Shown: in pieces, positions 19,991 to 28,457 of the stretch | Layout: every line of letters starts with the position of its first letter | Numbering within the stretch: the stretch's first letter is position 1 | From: Sporisorium sorghi | Lineage: Eukaryota > Basidiomycota > Ustilaginomycetes > Ustilaginales > Ustilaginaceae | DNA length: 64,000 nt | Direction of reading: 5' to 3' | NCBI GenBank assembly: GCA_023212695.1 | Contig: JALCCG010000001.1 | Coordinates: forward strand, 496,001 to 560,000 | Notes under the pieces: model-generated | Seen by the model: the letters and a program-made list of their open reading frames with translations, nothing else | Database searches by the model: none | Told to the model about the DNA's origin: nothing | Translations under genes and position numbers: made by a program

Positions 19991-20737
19991 ATGAATTACG
20001 AACATAAAGTACAGAGGGAAGTTGCCGAGTGGGAGCGAAAAATGTTCAAACCGCCCGGTTGGCTCGAAAAAACATCGAAAACCATCGGCACTCGAATCAA
20101 TCATTTGATTCCCCAGAAGATGCACAGCATCATGACCACCACCATCCGATCGATCGTGCGCACTGCACTGTTCGGTGCGGAATATACACCCGGCCGACCG
20201 GTGCAGCGCACTTTGGAACTGGAGCCTGCCGATCAAGAAGCGAAAGAGTTGTTTGCCCTGCACCAAAAAATCGCGGTTGCCGAAGGCGCTGGAACGGGAG
20301 CCGGTGGCATTATGTTTAGTATGGTAGACTTTCCGGCTTTAATTGCGATCAAAATGAAATTTTTGTTCGAGCTGGCGCATGTTTATGGTTATGACACCAA
20401 ACACTTCTCCGAGCGGGTATTCATTCTCAAAGTATTTCAAATGACGTTTTCGGGGCCGGAGAACCGTGCAAGGTTATTGCATTCCATTAAGCATTGGCAT
20501 ATGGAAAAGGAACAGTGGCTCTCCGACGCCGAATACTCCCGGAATATGGACTGGGAGACATTTCAGATCGAGTACCGCGATGCCATTGACTTCCGGAAAA
20601 TGTTACAGATGGTGCCTGGGATTGGCGCTTTCGCAGGCGCATGGGCAAATTACACCATTCTTGAAGAAGTGCGCGAGTTTGCCATGAACGCCTACCGCCT
20701 GCGCAGATTGCACGATCATTCTGAGGTTTGGGATTAA
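19991..20737 (+). CDS. EcsC family protein
   Basis: The 248-residue protein matches the EcsC family: a basic amphipathic N-terminus, a helix ending in REVAEWERKMFKPPGW, a central Gly/Ala-rich stretch AEGAGTGAGGIMFSMVDFPALIAIKMKFLFELAHVYGYD (residues 94-132), and a C-terminal MVPGIGAFAGAWANYTILEEV glycine-rich helix. EcsC is named from the B. subtilis ecs ABC locus, but no EcsA or EcsB is present here. The function of stand-alone members is unknown. GGAGGAG lies ten bases before the ATG. It has its own terminator. Confidence 0.85.
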   Translation: MNYEHKVQREVAEWERKMFKPPGWLEKTSKTIGTRINHLIPQKMHSIMTTTIRSIVRTALFGAEYTPGRPVQRTLELEPADQEAKELFALHQKIAVAEGAGTGAGGIMFSMVDFPALIAIKMKFLFELAHVYGYDTKHFSERVFILKVFQMTFSGPENRARLLHSIKHWHMEKEQWLSDAEYSRNMDWETFQIEYRDAIDFRKMLQMVPGIGAFAGAWANYTILEEVREFAMNAYRLRRLHDHSEVWD

Positions 20738-20825
20738 TTTCTCTCATTTTCGCCATGTAGATCAATTTGTGGCTAACGTCTCTCTTTAGCGAGTTGCAGA
20801 TAACCCCATTCGAGTTAGCCATAGC

Positions 20826-20863
20826 AAGGCAGCCGATCATTATGATTGGTTGCCTTCATTTTT
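20826..20863 (+). terminator. Terminator of the EcsC gene
   Basis: A 15-base, largely paired stem (AAGGCAGCCGATCAT / ATGATTGGTTGCCTT with G-T pairs) followed by CATTTTTTA. Confidence 0.8.
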
Positions 20864-20891
20864 TATCAAGATAGAGTGTTTTCCCGTTAAC

Positions 20892-21176
20892 TTAATCTAC
20901 TGTCAAGTGCCCAAAGGAGACTTTTTGAGGTAGATCATTGTTCTTTAATCGTTCGTACGCTTCTAAAAGATCTGGTACATTCTCTCTAGTGAGAATCAAC
21001 CCGTTTATTGTGTTCTTAGTGACAACTAGTTCCTCTTCATTAAACGTAGAGAGCTCTGAAATGAAACATGGAATGGGTCTCTCAAACAACCCGGAAAGGG
21101 CACTGTTTATGGATGCCTTCTCTTCATCAGTTAGCTTTTCAAACAGAGACACAATCGTATTGATGATTTCATTCAT
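20892..21176 (-). CDS. Small hypothetical protein (94 residues)
   Basis: An acidic, probably helical protein with no signal peptide or membrane segment. The start used is the ATG at 21176, with GAGG five bases upstream; two ATGs 24 and 21 bases further upstream are less well placed. It resembles the 73-residue protein at 4571 in one short stretch (a helix containing LTDxxAxxxxN), which may be chance. The neighbouring MurG homologue lies 97 bases upstream on the same strand. Function unknown. Confidence 0.5.
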   Translation of the reverse strand: MNEIINTIVSLFEKLTDEEKASINSALSGLFERPIPCFISELSTFNEEELVVTKNTINGLILTRENVPDLLEAYERLKNNDLPQKVSFGHLTVD

Positions 21177-21273
21177 TACGTCCTCACACTCCCTCATCAA
21201 GATATGAATCTATTAATTATACTGAAAGCACGTGATGTGGTTTCATGAACAGATAAATAACGATAATTTTGCT

Positions 21274-22341
21274 TCATTTAGCTGTTTCAATAATGAGATT
21301 ATAGAGAAGGCCTAAGGCATCATGATGTTTGAAACCATTCATGTTTTTTATGTAGACCTCTTTTTCTTCAGCCAATTCCCTAACACTCGTTATCAAGCTT
21401 TTAGAATCCAGCAGTTCCTCATGCAGAACCTTGCAATAACCCTCACGTTCGAAAGAGGCGGCATTTAAAAGCTGGTCCCCTCTGCTCTGTTGTTTAGTTA
21501 GAGGAATCAAAAGCATCGGTTTCTTCAGGAACAGGAATTCAAAGATCGAATTGGAGCCTGCCCTAGAAATAACGAAATCACAGTAAGCTAGTATATCGGG
21601 CAGCTCTTGATCAATGTATTCAAATTGTTTATAATCCGGATTCGATATCGAAGAGTCAAGGTTCCCTTTTCCGCAAAGATGAATGATTCCAAATTGCTTT
21701 GTTAGCTCATTTAACGACTCCCGAAGTACTTCGTTGATTTTCCTGGCTCCTAAACTCCCACCCATTACAAGAATGGTAGGCTTCGTCATTTTGGAAAATC
21801 CAACAAACTCACGACCTCGTTCTGCCTTGCCTTGTTTCATTTCTTCTCTAATAACCGGGCCTACATGATGGCCGTTATTATTTTTGAAGGCCGCAGCAGT
21901 CTCCGGAAAGGTGGTGCATATTACAGTTGAGAACCTGCTAGTGATCCTGTTGGCTAACCCTGGGGTCAAATCTGATTCGTGTACAATTACAGGTACTTTA
22001 TTCAACCATGCTCCAATAACAACAGGGACGGATACAAAGCCGCCTTTGGAAAAGACTACGGCTGGTTTTTGTTTTTTTATCAGTTGATACGCTTGGACAA
22101 CCCCTCTGACTACATGGAAGGGATCCTTTACGTTTTTCAAATCTACATATCGTCTAAGCTTGCCCGTTGAAATCGAGTGGTATTTTACATTAGGAATAGC
22201 GGTAATAAGTTGTCTCTCGATGCCATTTATTGAACCTATGTAATCCATTGACCAGCCTGCATCCATAAACTTTGGAATCAACGCAAGATTAACCGTTACA
22301 TGCCCTGCCGAACCTCCGCCAGTGAAGAGAATCTTTTTCAT
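21274..22341 (-). CDS. murG: MurG-like UDP-GlcNAc: lipid I N-acetylglucosaminyltransferase, stand-alone paralogue
   Basis: This 355-residue GT28 enzyme would transfer GlcNAc to undecaprenyl-diphospho-MurNAc-pentapeptide at the inner membrane face to make lipid II. Visible are the first glycine-rich loop GGGSAGHV (residues 8-15), the HESDLTPGLANR segment, GGSLGARKINE (second loop) and the UDP-sugar-binding SRAGSNSIFEF region. It lies alone, not in a division and cell-wall cluster, so it is likely a second copy as in Bacillus cereus relatives and Paenibacillus. Its codons look more AT-rich than neighbours. Loss of the main copy cannot be judged here. Confidence 0.85.
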   Translation of the reverse strand: MKKILFTGGGSAGHVTVNLALIPKFMDAGWSMDYIGSINGIERQLITAIPNVKYHSISTGKLRRYVDLKNVKDPFHVVRGVVQAYQLIKKQKPAVVFSKGGFVSVPVVIGAWLNKVPVIVHESDLTPGLANRITSRFSTVICTTFPETAAAFKNNNGHHVGPVIREEMKQGKAERGREFVGFSKMTKPTILVMGGSLGARKINEVLRESLNELTKQFGIIHLCGKGNLDSSISNPDYKQFEYIDQELPDILAYCDFVISRAGSNSIFEFLFLKKPMLLIPLTKQQSRGDQLLNAASFEREGYCKVLHEELLDSKSLITSVRELAEEKEVYIKNMNGFKHHDALGLLYNLIIETAK

Positions 22342-22601
22342 TTATTCAGCCACCCAACCATGCTGTTTTTACTTACATTCATTATCATAATACTCTATTT
22401 AGCTTAAGGGTAGAATGCAATCCGCAAATCGGTTTTATTCACAAAACATAAAAAGACGCAATCCATGCTCTTGATAGAAAAAATATAACCTTCAATGTCA
22501 AAACAATGACGATTATCGTACAGGTGCAAATGGCGAAGATGTCAGCTCAACCTCAACATCCCCAAACCCTAATCTTCTTGGCAGAGCCACCACATCATAA
22601 A

Positions 22602-22640
22602 AGCAAAAAGAAACTGCGATGGACGCAGCTTCTTTTTGCT
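22602..22640 (-). terminator. Terminator of the symporter gene
   Basis: A 17-base near-perfect stem (22602-22618 / 22624-22640, one mismatch) ends with T-rich sequence on the minus strand. The rest of 22342-22676 holds no supported gene. Confidence 0.75.
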
Positions 22641-22676
22641 GATCTTTTTGCTGATCCAATCATATGAACCAGACAC

Positions 22677-24158
22677 TTACATATGCACCGAATTGTTCTT
22701 GTGCTGCTGTGATGGAGAATCGATTGGAGTGTATTCCTTCTCCCAAAAGTCTGCATTTTTAATCCCCAGCTTGACAGGATCGAATACCGGATCCTTGCCC
22801 TCCTTCTTCTGCCGCTCGTAATCGCGAAGGATTTTCAACGCCGGCTTAGTCAATAACAGTATAGCAATAATATTCAGCCAGGCCATACTTCCTACGCCAA
22901 TATCACCAAGTCCCCATGCCAAGTCGGCTGTTCTGATGCAGCCATAGAAGGTGACAATCAAAATAGCCGCTTTCAATACATATTCCATCCAAACCCGTCT
23001 GAATTTTTGGTTAATGTAGGCCAGATTCGTCTCCGCCATATAGTAATAAGCCATGATCGTCGTAAAGGCGAAAAAGAATAGCGCAATAGCAACAAACGCA
23101 GAGCCAAAGCCAGGAAGCAGCGTCTCAACTGCCCGTGTCGTATACACAGGCCCCGGTCCAACGTCTCCCAGATTATTCACAATAGCGCCGGCTCCTTCTG
23201 GCGTTACATTGTACATTCCGGTGATCAGAATCATGAATGCGGTAGCTGAACAGACGAATAAGGTATCGATATAGATCGAGAACGATTGGACTAGCCCTTG
23301 CTTGGCGGGATGTGACACTTCACTGGCCGCCGCTGCATGAGGAGCTGTCCCCTGTCCCGCTTCATTGGAATAAATGCCCCGTTTCACTCCCCAACTGATA
23401 GCTGCCCCCAAAATTCCACCGAAAGAGGCATTTGCACCGAAGGCGCTGGAGAAGATCAGGCTGATCATAGCTGGAAGCTCATTAATATTACTAATAACTA
23501 TAATAAGTGCAATAATGATATAACCAACGGCCATAAAGGGCACAGCGACCTGGGCAACCATAGCAATGCGTTTAACGCCACCGAAAATAATCGCACCCAG
23601 AATCAGTACAAGCACCGCGCCGATGATGGCAGGGTTAATGTTAAAGGCCGATTCCATACTTACTGCAATACTATTGGCTTGCACTCCGGGAAGCAGCATC
23701 CCCGTTGCAATGACCGTTACAATCGCAAATAGGACTGCGTACCACTTCATATTCAAGCCTTTTTCGATGTAATATGCTGGTCCCCCGCGGTACTGACCAT
23801 TTTGTTTGGTCTTATAGACCTGACCGAGTGCAGCTTCAACAAATGCAGAGCCCGCACCCAGAAATGCAATCAACCACATCCAGAATACAGCTCCTGGTCC
23901 GCCATATGCGATTGCTGTTGCCACACCGGCGATATTTCCGACCCCAATTCTCCCGGCAAGAGCCATTGACAGCGCCTGAAAGGATGATATGCCAGCTTCG
24001 GAACCTTTACCTTGAAACATCAGTTTGAGCATATCCTTGATGTGTCTAACTTGCAAAAATCGGGTTGCAATGGTAAAAAACAAGCCTGTTGCCAAACATA
24101 GATAAATCAAAGCGTTACTCCAGATAATTCCGTTTAGCCAATTGACTACGGTCTCCAT
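22677..24158 (-). CDS. Alanine/glycine:cation symporter (AGCS family)
   Basis: The 493-residue membrane protein takes up alanine or glycine with sodium or protons. Family signatures are present: FQALSMALAGRIGVGNIAGVATAI near the N-terminus, GGPAYYIEKGL, and SNEAGQGTAPHAAAA in the middle. About eleven membrane helices are visible and the tail is charged. The ATG at 24158 has AGGAGG six bases upstream. The leader is about 180 bases long and starts at a promoter with a 19-base spacer (24349-24379). There is no glycine riboswitch motif that I can recognise. Confidence 0.9.
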   Translation of the reverse strand: METVVNWLNGIIWSNALIYLCLATGLFFTIATRFLQVRHIKDMLKLMFQGKGSEAGISSFQALSMALAGRIGVGNIAGVATAIAYGGPGAVFWMWLIAFLGAGSAFVEAALGQVYKTKQNGQYRGGPAYYIEKGLNMKWYAVLFAIVTVIATGMLLPGVQANSIAVSMESAFNINPAIIGAVLVLILGAIIFGGVKRIAMVAQVAVPFMAVGYIIIALIIVISNINELPAMISLIFSSAFGANASFGGILGAAISWGVKRGIYSNEAGQGTAPHAAAASEVSHPAKQGLVQSFSIYIDTLFVCSATAFMILITGMYNVTPEGAGAIVNNLGDVGPGPVYTTRAVETLLPGFGSAFVAIALFFFAFTTIMAYYYMAETNLAYINQKFRRVWMEYVLKAAILIVTFYGCIRTADLAWGLGDIGVGSMAWLNIIAILLLTKPALKILRDYERQKKEGKDPVFDPVKLGIKNADFWEKEYTPIDSPSQQHKNNSVHM

Positions 24159-24348
24159 CCTCTGCCTCCTAAGATTCAAATTCTGGCCTCATTAAGATAA
24201 ATGAATATCATGTAGTGTAAACGCATGAGGTATATTCAAGGTCCCTCTTTAAACATCACCGCCTTGAATCAAAATCAATCGTCTTTAAATATCCAATTCA
24301 ATGATAGGTTTCATTACATATTTATATGATTATGGATATTTTTCTACT

Positions 24349-24379
24349 ATTATACTGATTAACGCCCACCAAATGTCAA
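24349..24379 (-). promoter_or_regulatory. Symporter promoter with an over-long 19-base spacer
   Basis: Minus strand TTGACA (24374-24379), 19-base spacer, TATAAT (24349-24354). Both hexamers are perfect consensus. A 19-base spacer is typical of promoters activated by MerR-type regulators, and a broken MerR gene lies just upstream. Confidence 0.5.
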
Positions 24380-24454
24380 TATATATTTCATTATTTCATC
24401 TCTAAAAGCTGATTTTTCTGAATTAATAAGAAAACAAGGATATTATCTATCATC

Positions 24455-24640
24455 TTAAGTGAGTATTATGAATCGATTAATGTTCCCATAAATGCTGGCG
24501 ATGAGGTCCTCCTTAGAATACATACGGTAGGAATTGTGTTCCCGGGATGGATACAACTCCGATACGGTCATAATACCGAAGCGTATCCTTCGGAATATTA
24601 GCAGCCGTGAAACCTCTTTAATAGAATATTGTTTTTCCAT
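24455..24640 (-). pseudogene. Decayed MerR-family regulator gene
   Basis: The open frame (61 codons) begins like a MerR protein (YSIKEVSRLL) and returns to MerR sequence later (PSREHNSYRMYSKEDL), but the middle part is foreign. In the next frame the missing recognition-helix segment is readable (IPKDTLRYYDRIGVV). A one-base loss after the first block and a one-base gain before the second explain this. The rest of the protein after about residue 50 is missing. I therefore call it a pseudogene with two compensating frameshifts and a truncated 3' end. Confidence 0.8.
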
Positions 24641-24676
24641 ACAAAAAATAACATTGGAGTAAACTCCAATGTTATT
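24641..24676 (-). terminator. Terminator of the flavoprotein gene
   Basis: A 14-base perfect stem (24647-24660 / 24663-24676) with a 2-base loop and T-runs on both strands. Confidence 0.8.
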
Positions 24677-24715
24677 ACATTTTTTTACTTTAATTTTATT
24701 TGTAACCTATATATC

Positions 24716-26128
24716 CTAACTTTTCTTTTTGTCTAATCTGCGAACGGATCGCTTCCCCACCGGAATACTCTGGGCAAAACGAAATACATTTAACGGATCA
24801 TACTTTTGTTTCACACGCTTCAAACGGGCAAAGTTCACGCCGTAATACGACTTCGGCCAATTCTTGATCCCCAGATCCGGGAAGTTCACATAGTCTCCTA
24901 CTACATAGGGACGTAACGCTTTACGGAACCTTTTCACCCACTGAATATTCCGCTGCTGCTCTTTGTCATTCCTCCACCGCGCCGACAGTTCATAAACCGT
25001 TTCTGCCTTCCGATGAGGATAGGCTGTTGCAGTCGGAGATACCCTGCTTACCGCGCTGCCGGCACCCCCTAAACTTTGACACCACACGGTAGCATGCTTA
25101 TTAGGTGCTTTCGAGAGGAAATCGCGAATCATCCGTACCCCTTCAGGAGGTAGAGGCTTATATCCGAAAGCCCCGGTTATTTTAAACTTCGGTTCCAAAT
25201 TCAGATCTCCAGCGGCAAAAAATTGGGTCGCTTCAATAAAAGGTACCGTTCGCACCATCACTTTCACCGGAGTTCCTACTTGTAGCAAAGGTCGGATCAG
25301 TCGACGCAGCTCCTCTGCACCGCCCAGCAATTGCCCCGTCGAGACGATCGTCCCCACCTGCTTGGCAGCCACCTCGATGGTTGAGGTTAAGCGGTTTGTG
25401 ACCGAAGGTGCCCAGCGCTGCCAAGCCGGAAATACCTTCTCCAGGTCGCGCCATTTCCAGGTTATGCTGTAGATGGAGACTGTCCGGATAGGCCGTACCC
25501 GAAACGTATAGCGGGTAGCAATGCCGAAGCTGCCTCCCCCGCCACCTCTTGATGCCCAGAAAAGATCGGAATTTTTTTTCTTATTCGCGATGATCGTCTT
25601 CGCTCCATACCTTCCCGAAGCTACAACCATCTTCACCTGTTTCAGGTTATCGCAGGTAAGTCCATATTTACGAGACAACAGTCCAATCCCGCCTCCCAGG
25701 GTAAGCCCTGCAACACCCACATCAGGTGCCGTCCCTGCCGGGAGCGCTACGCCCTTATCCCACAGCTTCCTGTATACACGGGCAAGCGGATTGCCTGTCT
25801 GCACGTGGGCCACCCTGTTCTTGCGATCCACCTTCACCTTATTCATTGCACTCACATCGATAACAATCCCGCCATTGATTGTCGAAAATCCTTCATAACT
25901 GTGCCGCCCGCTGCGCACTCGCAGACGTACGCCCCGTTCACGAGCCCATTTGACGGCATTGATCACATCCTGTGTTCGTCTGCAAAAAACGATGACCCGT
26001 GGAAACTTGGAAATGCGCCTGTTGTATTCCATTCTGGCCGCACGGTACGACGGGCTGCCCGGGACCACACCCTTCCGGTCAACCTCGTACCTGCTTTTAT
26101 TGGCTTCAGTGCCATTGAATCTCACCAT
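24716..26128 (-). CDS. FAD-binding oxidoreductase of the berberine-bridge-enzyme type
   Basis: The 470-residue protein has a PCMH-type FAD domain (about 40-215) and a C-terminal BBE segment (YYGVNFARLKRVKQKYDPLNVF). Both residues for bicovalent flavin attachment are present: His76 in RSGRHSYEGF and Cys159 in GLTCDNL. Members oxidise sugars, alkaloids or polyketides with oxygen; B. subtilis YgaK and the CotQ coat protein are relatives. There is no signal peptide. The protein is very basic. It is divergent from a TetR gene, with a palindromic operator between, so it may belong to that regulon. Confidence 0.88.
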   Translation of the reverse strand: MVRFNGTEANKSRYEVDRKGVVPGSPSYRAARMEYNRRISKFPRVIVFCRRTQDVINAVKWARERGVRLRVRSGRHSYEGFSTINGGIVIDVSAMNKVKVDRKNRVAHVQTGNPLARVYRKLWDKGVALPAGTAPDVGVAGLTLGGGIGLLSRKYGLTCDNLKQVKMVVASGRYGAKTIIANKKKNSDLFWASRGGGGGSFGIATRYTFRVRPIRTVSIYSITWKWRDLEKVFPAWQRWAPSVTNRLTSTIEVAAKQVGTIVSTGQLLGGAEELRRLIRPLLQVGTPVKVMVRTVPFIEATQFFAAGDLNLEPKFKITGAFGYKPLPPEGVRMIRDFLSKAPNKHATVWCQSLGGAGSAVSRVSPTATAYPHRKAETVYELSARWRNDKEQQRNIQWVKRFRKALRPYVVGDYVNFPDLGIKNWPKSYYGVNFARLKRVKQKYDPLNVFRFAQSIPVGKRSVRRLDKKKS

Positions 26129-26266
26129 CCTCGTACATGTAATAAACCGTTCTTATCTGCTTATTCCTATGTGTGGACACTTGACCCGGTAACGGCACCT
26201 GCCTTGTAAGGCGGGTTTGATTTTGGATTATATGATTAGGACAAGCCTTCGTTTCTCACAAAATCA

Positions 26267-26304
26267 AACAACGTGTTGTTCAACTATACGATTTTTATTA
26301 TAAT
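26267..26304 (+). promoter_or_regulatory. TetR gene promoter with AACAAC-GT-GTTGTT operator
   Basis: Plus strand TTGTTC (26276-26281), 17-base spacer, TATAAT (26299-26304). The palindrome AACAACGTGTTGTT (26267-26280) overlaps the -35, as expected for autorepression. The same palindrome type occurs at 27407 and 55289. Confidence 0.65.
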
Positions 26305-26400
26305 ATCATGTAACAGTCAACCATGTTCGAATCGTTCCTGTGCCAGGTATCGGCACTATTTGTCTGTGTATACATTTTTTAAAAAGGAGTTGGCTTAAGA

Positions 26401-27018
26401 ATGCGAGAACCGAGCAAAGATTTGCGAATTATTCGAACGAAAGAGTTCATCCGTGAAGCCTTGATTGATTTAATTGAGGAAAAAGGATTCGAAGCCATTA
26501 CAGTTAAGGATATTACAACGAGGGCCAGAATTAATCGCGGAACCTTCTATGCGCATTATCAGGATAAATTTGATTTAATGGCCCGATGCCAAGAAGAGTT
26601 TATGGACAAAATGAGGGACATCGTTAAACAAAAAGTTACGGACGTTAATGTAGATGCAGATTCGAATGTACCCCCAACGCTGCCCCTTAATGTCATGGTT
26701 TCCATGTTTGAGTATTTGGATCAGAACCGAAAGTTTATGAGGGCCGTATCCGGTCCCAAAGGTGGCCTATCCTTCCAAACAAAAATGAAGGAGTTCTTGT
26801 GGAATACATTGTTTGTTAGAAAAGAGTTCCCTCTGGTAAAGCAAGAGAAATTGCTTGTTCCCAGCGAGTACTTAATTGCCTATTTGGTTTCGGCCCATAT
26901 CGGTGTCATTGAGCAGTGGCTGAATGGCAACGGAACCGAATCTCCTGAAGAGATGGCTCGTATTCTTGCAACAATTACGGTGAAAGGTCCATTCACGGCG
27001 GCCGGATTGAAGAATTAG
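26401..27018 (+). CDS. TetR/AcrR family regulator
   Basis: The 205-residue protein has the TetR helix-turn-helix at residues 22-55 (EAITVKDITTRARINRGTFYAHYQDKFDLM). Its ligand domain has a TetR C-terminal segment (YLIAYLVSAHIGVIEQWLNG). AAGGAG lies 12 bases before the ATG. The gene converges on a truncated SDR gene, overlapping its 3' end by four bases. Its own promoter, that of the SDR remnant and that of the exporter at 52.6-55.3 kb carry the same palindrome, so it is the best candidate regulator for all three. Confidence 0.9.
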   Translation: MREPSKDLRIIRTKEFIREALIDLIEEKGFEAITVKDITTRARINRGTFYAHYQDKFDLMARCQEEFMDKMRDIVKQKVTDVNVDADSNVPPTLPLNVMVSMFEYLDQNRKFMRAVSGPKGGLSFQTKMKEFLWNTLFVRKEFPLVKQEKLLVPSEYLIAYLVSAHIGVIEQWLNGNGTESPEEMARILATITVKGPFTAAGLKN

Positions 27019-27299
27019 AGAATAGAGAAAACCCACTTTTTAGAATCTCCCACGCTGCTGGAATCTGCCTGAACGGCAACAACCTTTCCTCCCATTGCGG
27101 TGATTTTTGCCTCGACACGTGTCAGAGCCTCTTGTCCTCTGCCTGTCAGCACAACGGAGGCACCAGCCTCAACCATTCGTGTGACAATCGCCTCGCCAAT
27201 TCCGCGGCTGCCACCTGTAACTACTGCACACTTACCCTCTAGCGATAACATACGATCAAACGGTACAGGAGTAGGAATCGATAATGAAAAATCAGTCAT
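27015..27299 (-). pseudogene. Truncated short-chain dehydrogenase (N-terminal fragment)
   Basis: From an ATG with GGGAG upstream, 94 codons encode the first nucleotide-binding half of an SDR: CAVVTGGSRGIGEAI (TGxxxGIG) and VVAVQADSSS. The sequence then ends abruptly in a few unrelated residues and a stop that overlaps the TetR gene. The NAG, catalytic Ser-Tyr-Lys and C-terminal parts (about 150-170 residues) are missing. The promoter and operator upstream are intact. A deletion next to the TetR gene is the simplest explanation. Confidence 0.75.
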
Positions 27300-27406
27300 A
27301 AAAAGAACTCCCTTCTTAATTAAATTCCAGAAGAGGCAAACCCGTATAGGTTCCCTATCCTCTCTGTTCATGTTACCCACTATGTTCTCTTTGCATAGAA
27401 AAAAAT

Positions 27407-27500
27407 AAACAACGCGTTGTTTTATTCTACACTTCTATTATAGTTATAGTCCATACATTCAACAACGATCAGATATGCCCGGTGTGTTGGGTATCCAACA
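27407..27500 (-). promoter_or_regulatory. SDR-fragment promoter, palindromic operator and upstream repeat
   Basis: Minus strand TTGTTG (27460-27465), 17-base spacer, TATAAT (27437-27442), then 14 bases to a perfect 16-base palindrome AAACAACGCGTTGTTT (27407-27422). A second inverted repeat, TGTTGG-N4-CCAACA (27485-27500), lies upstream. The whole arrangement is repeated at 55289-55382. Confidence 0.75.
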
Positions 27501-27547
27501 GCATTCGTAAATGTATTAATTTTTTCAAGTTAATTTTGCTTAGAGAC

Positions 27548-27584
27548 AACAAGAAGGGCACTCGACTCGAGTGCCCTTCTTGTT
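27548..27584. terminator. Strong 17-base perfect hairpin
   Basis: AACAAGAAGGGCACTCG and its exact complement are separated by three bases. Neither side has a good T-run. It lies 204 bases after the nitroreductase stop and may be a terminator or an mRNA-stabilising stem. Confidence 0.5.
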
Positions 27585-27787
27585 ATTGGGTTATGACTGA
27601 CGGTGAAGCTCCAAAACTTTAATAGGATCTAGCAGCCAAGGAAACCCAGTAAGGTCCTCCACCAGCAAAAAGATTGCCGTATACTAGAAGTTTCATACAA
27701 CACTCGCTCATTGTCCCCCAGCCAAACACGTAAATTTACTCCATCCGATTATGCATAATCAAATGTGACCTCATCTTCACGGCCAGG

Positions 27788-28426
27788 TTACTTCCAAAAA
27801 GTAATTCTATCGGAACCTAATCGAACTGATTCATACCCTTCTTCTTTGGCTTTTCCTATTGAGATCATCATTACGGGAACATAGCGTTCTTCATCTAGAT
27901 CAACTGCTTTTGCCAGTTGATCAACTTCGAAGCCCGCCATTGGATTCGTATCATACCCATGTGCACGAGCTATTAACATGAACTGCATCGCAAAAAGGCT
28001 GCTGTCGACTTTTGCAACTTCAACCTTCACTTCTTTTGGAAGTGTCGGAAACATGGACAGAATGGTTTCCAGCTGACGATCTCGTACTTCGGCTGGCATT
28101 TTCCCTTGCTCCACAGCTGTATTGTAAATATCCTCGGCATTCAAATAGCTTTGAGTATCGCCAAAAATTAATAACATGGCCGAGGAAGTATCGTTTTGTA
28201 ATGTATTAAAACGTACAAGAGGTCTTAGTTTTTCTTTTCCTTCCGGAGTATCAACCACGATAACACGCCAAGGCTGCATATTTGCGGAGGATGGAGCCAA
28301 GCTGGCTTCCGTAATCATTTCGCTCATTTCTTCTCTCGATATTTTGATACTCTCATCATACTTGCGGACAGAACGTCGCCCCTTAACTACATTGGCAAAA
28401 TCGTTATTCAGAATATGGTTAAACAT
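27788..28426 (-). CDS. Nitroreductase family FMN protein
   Basis: The 212-residue protein is a nitroreductase-fold oxidoreductase: GRRSVRKYDESIKISREEM with the FMN-phosphate-binding basic patch near residues 16-20, EASLAPSSANMQPWRVIVV (about 40-58) and a C-terminal ARAHGYDTNPMAGF motif, then GxDRITFWK. It reduces quinones, nitro compounds or flavins with NAD(P)H. The ATG at 28426 has GGAGAG upstream; the in-frame extension to 28486 crosses the regulator's promoter. It is divergent from a MerR gene. Confidence 0.9.
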   Translation of the reverse strand: MFNHILNNDFANVVKGRRSVRKYDESIKISREEMSEMITEASLAPSSANMQPWRVIVVDTPEGKEKLRPLVRFNTLQNDTSSAMLLIFGDTQSYLNAEDIYNTAVEQGKMPAEVRDRQLETILSMFPTLPKEVKVEVAKVDSSLFAMQFMLIARAHGYDTNPMAGFEVDQLAKAVDLDEERYVPVMMISIGKAKEEGYESVRLGSDRITFWK

Positions 28427-28457
28427 CGAATCTCTCCTTTTGATAACATTCATTTTT

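Noticed and set aside
27596..27690. Minus-strand stretch of about 30 codons ending in a stop, looking like a protein C-terminus
   Set aside because: It is bounded upstream by a stop codon and I found no other part of a gene, so it is too short to support.
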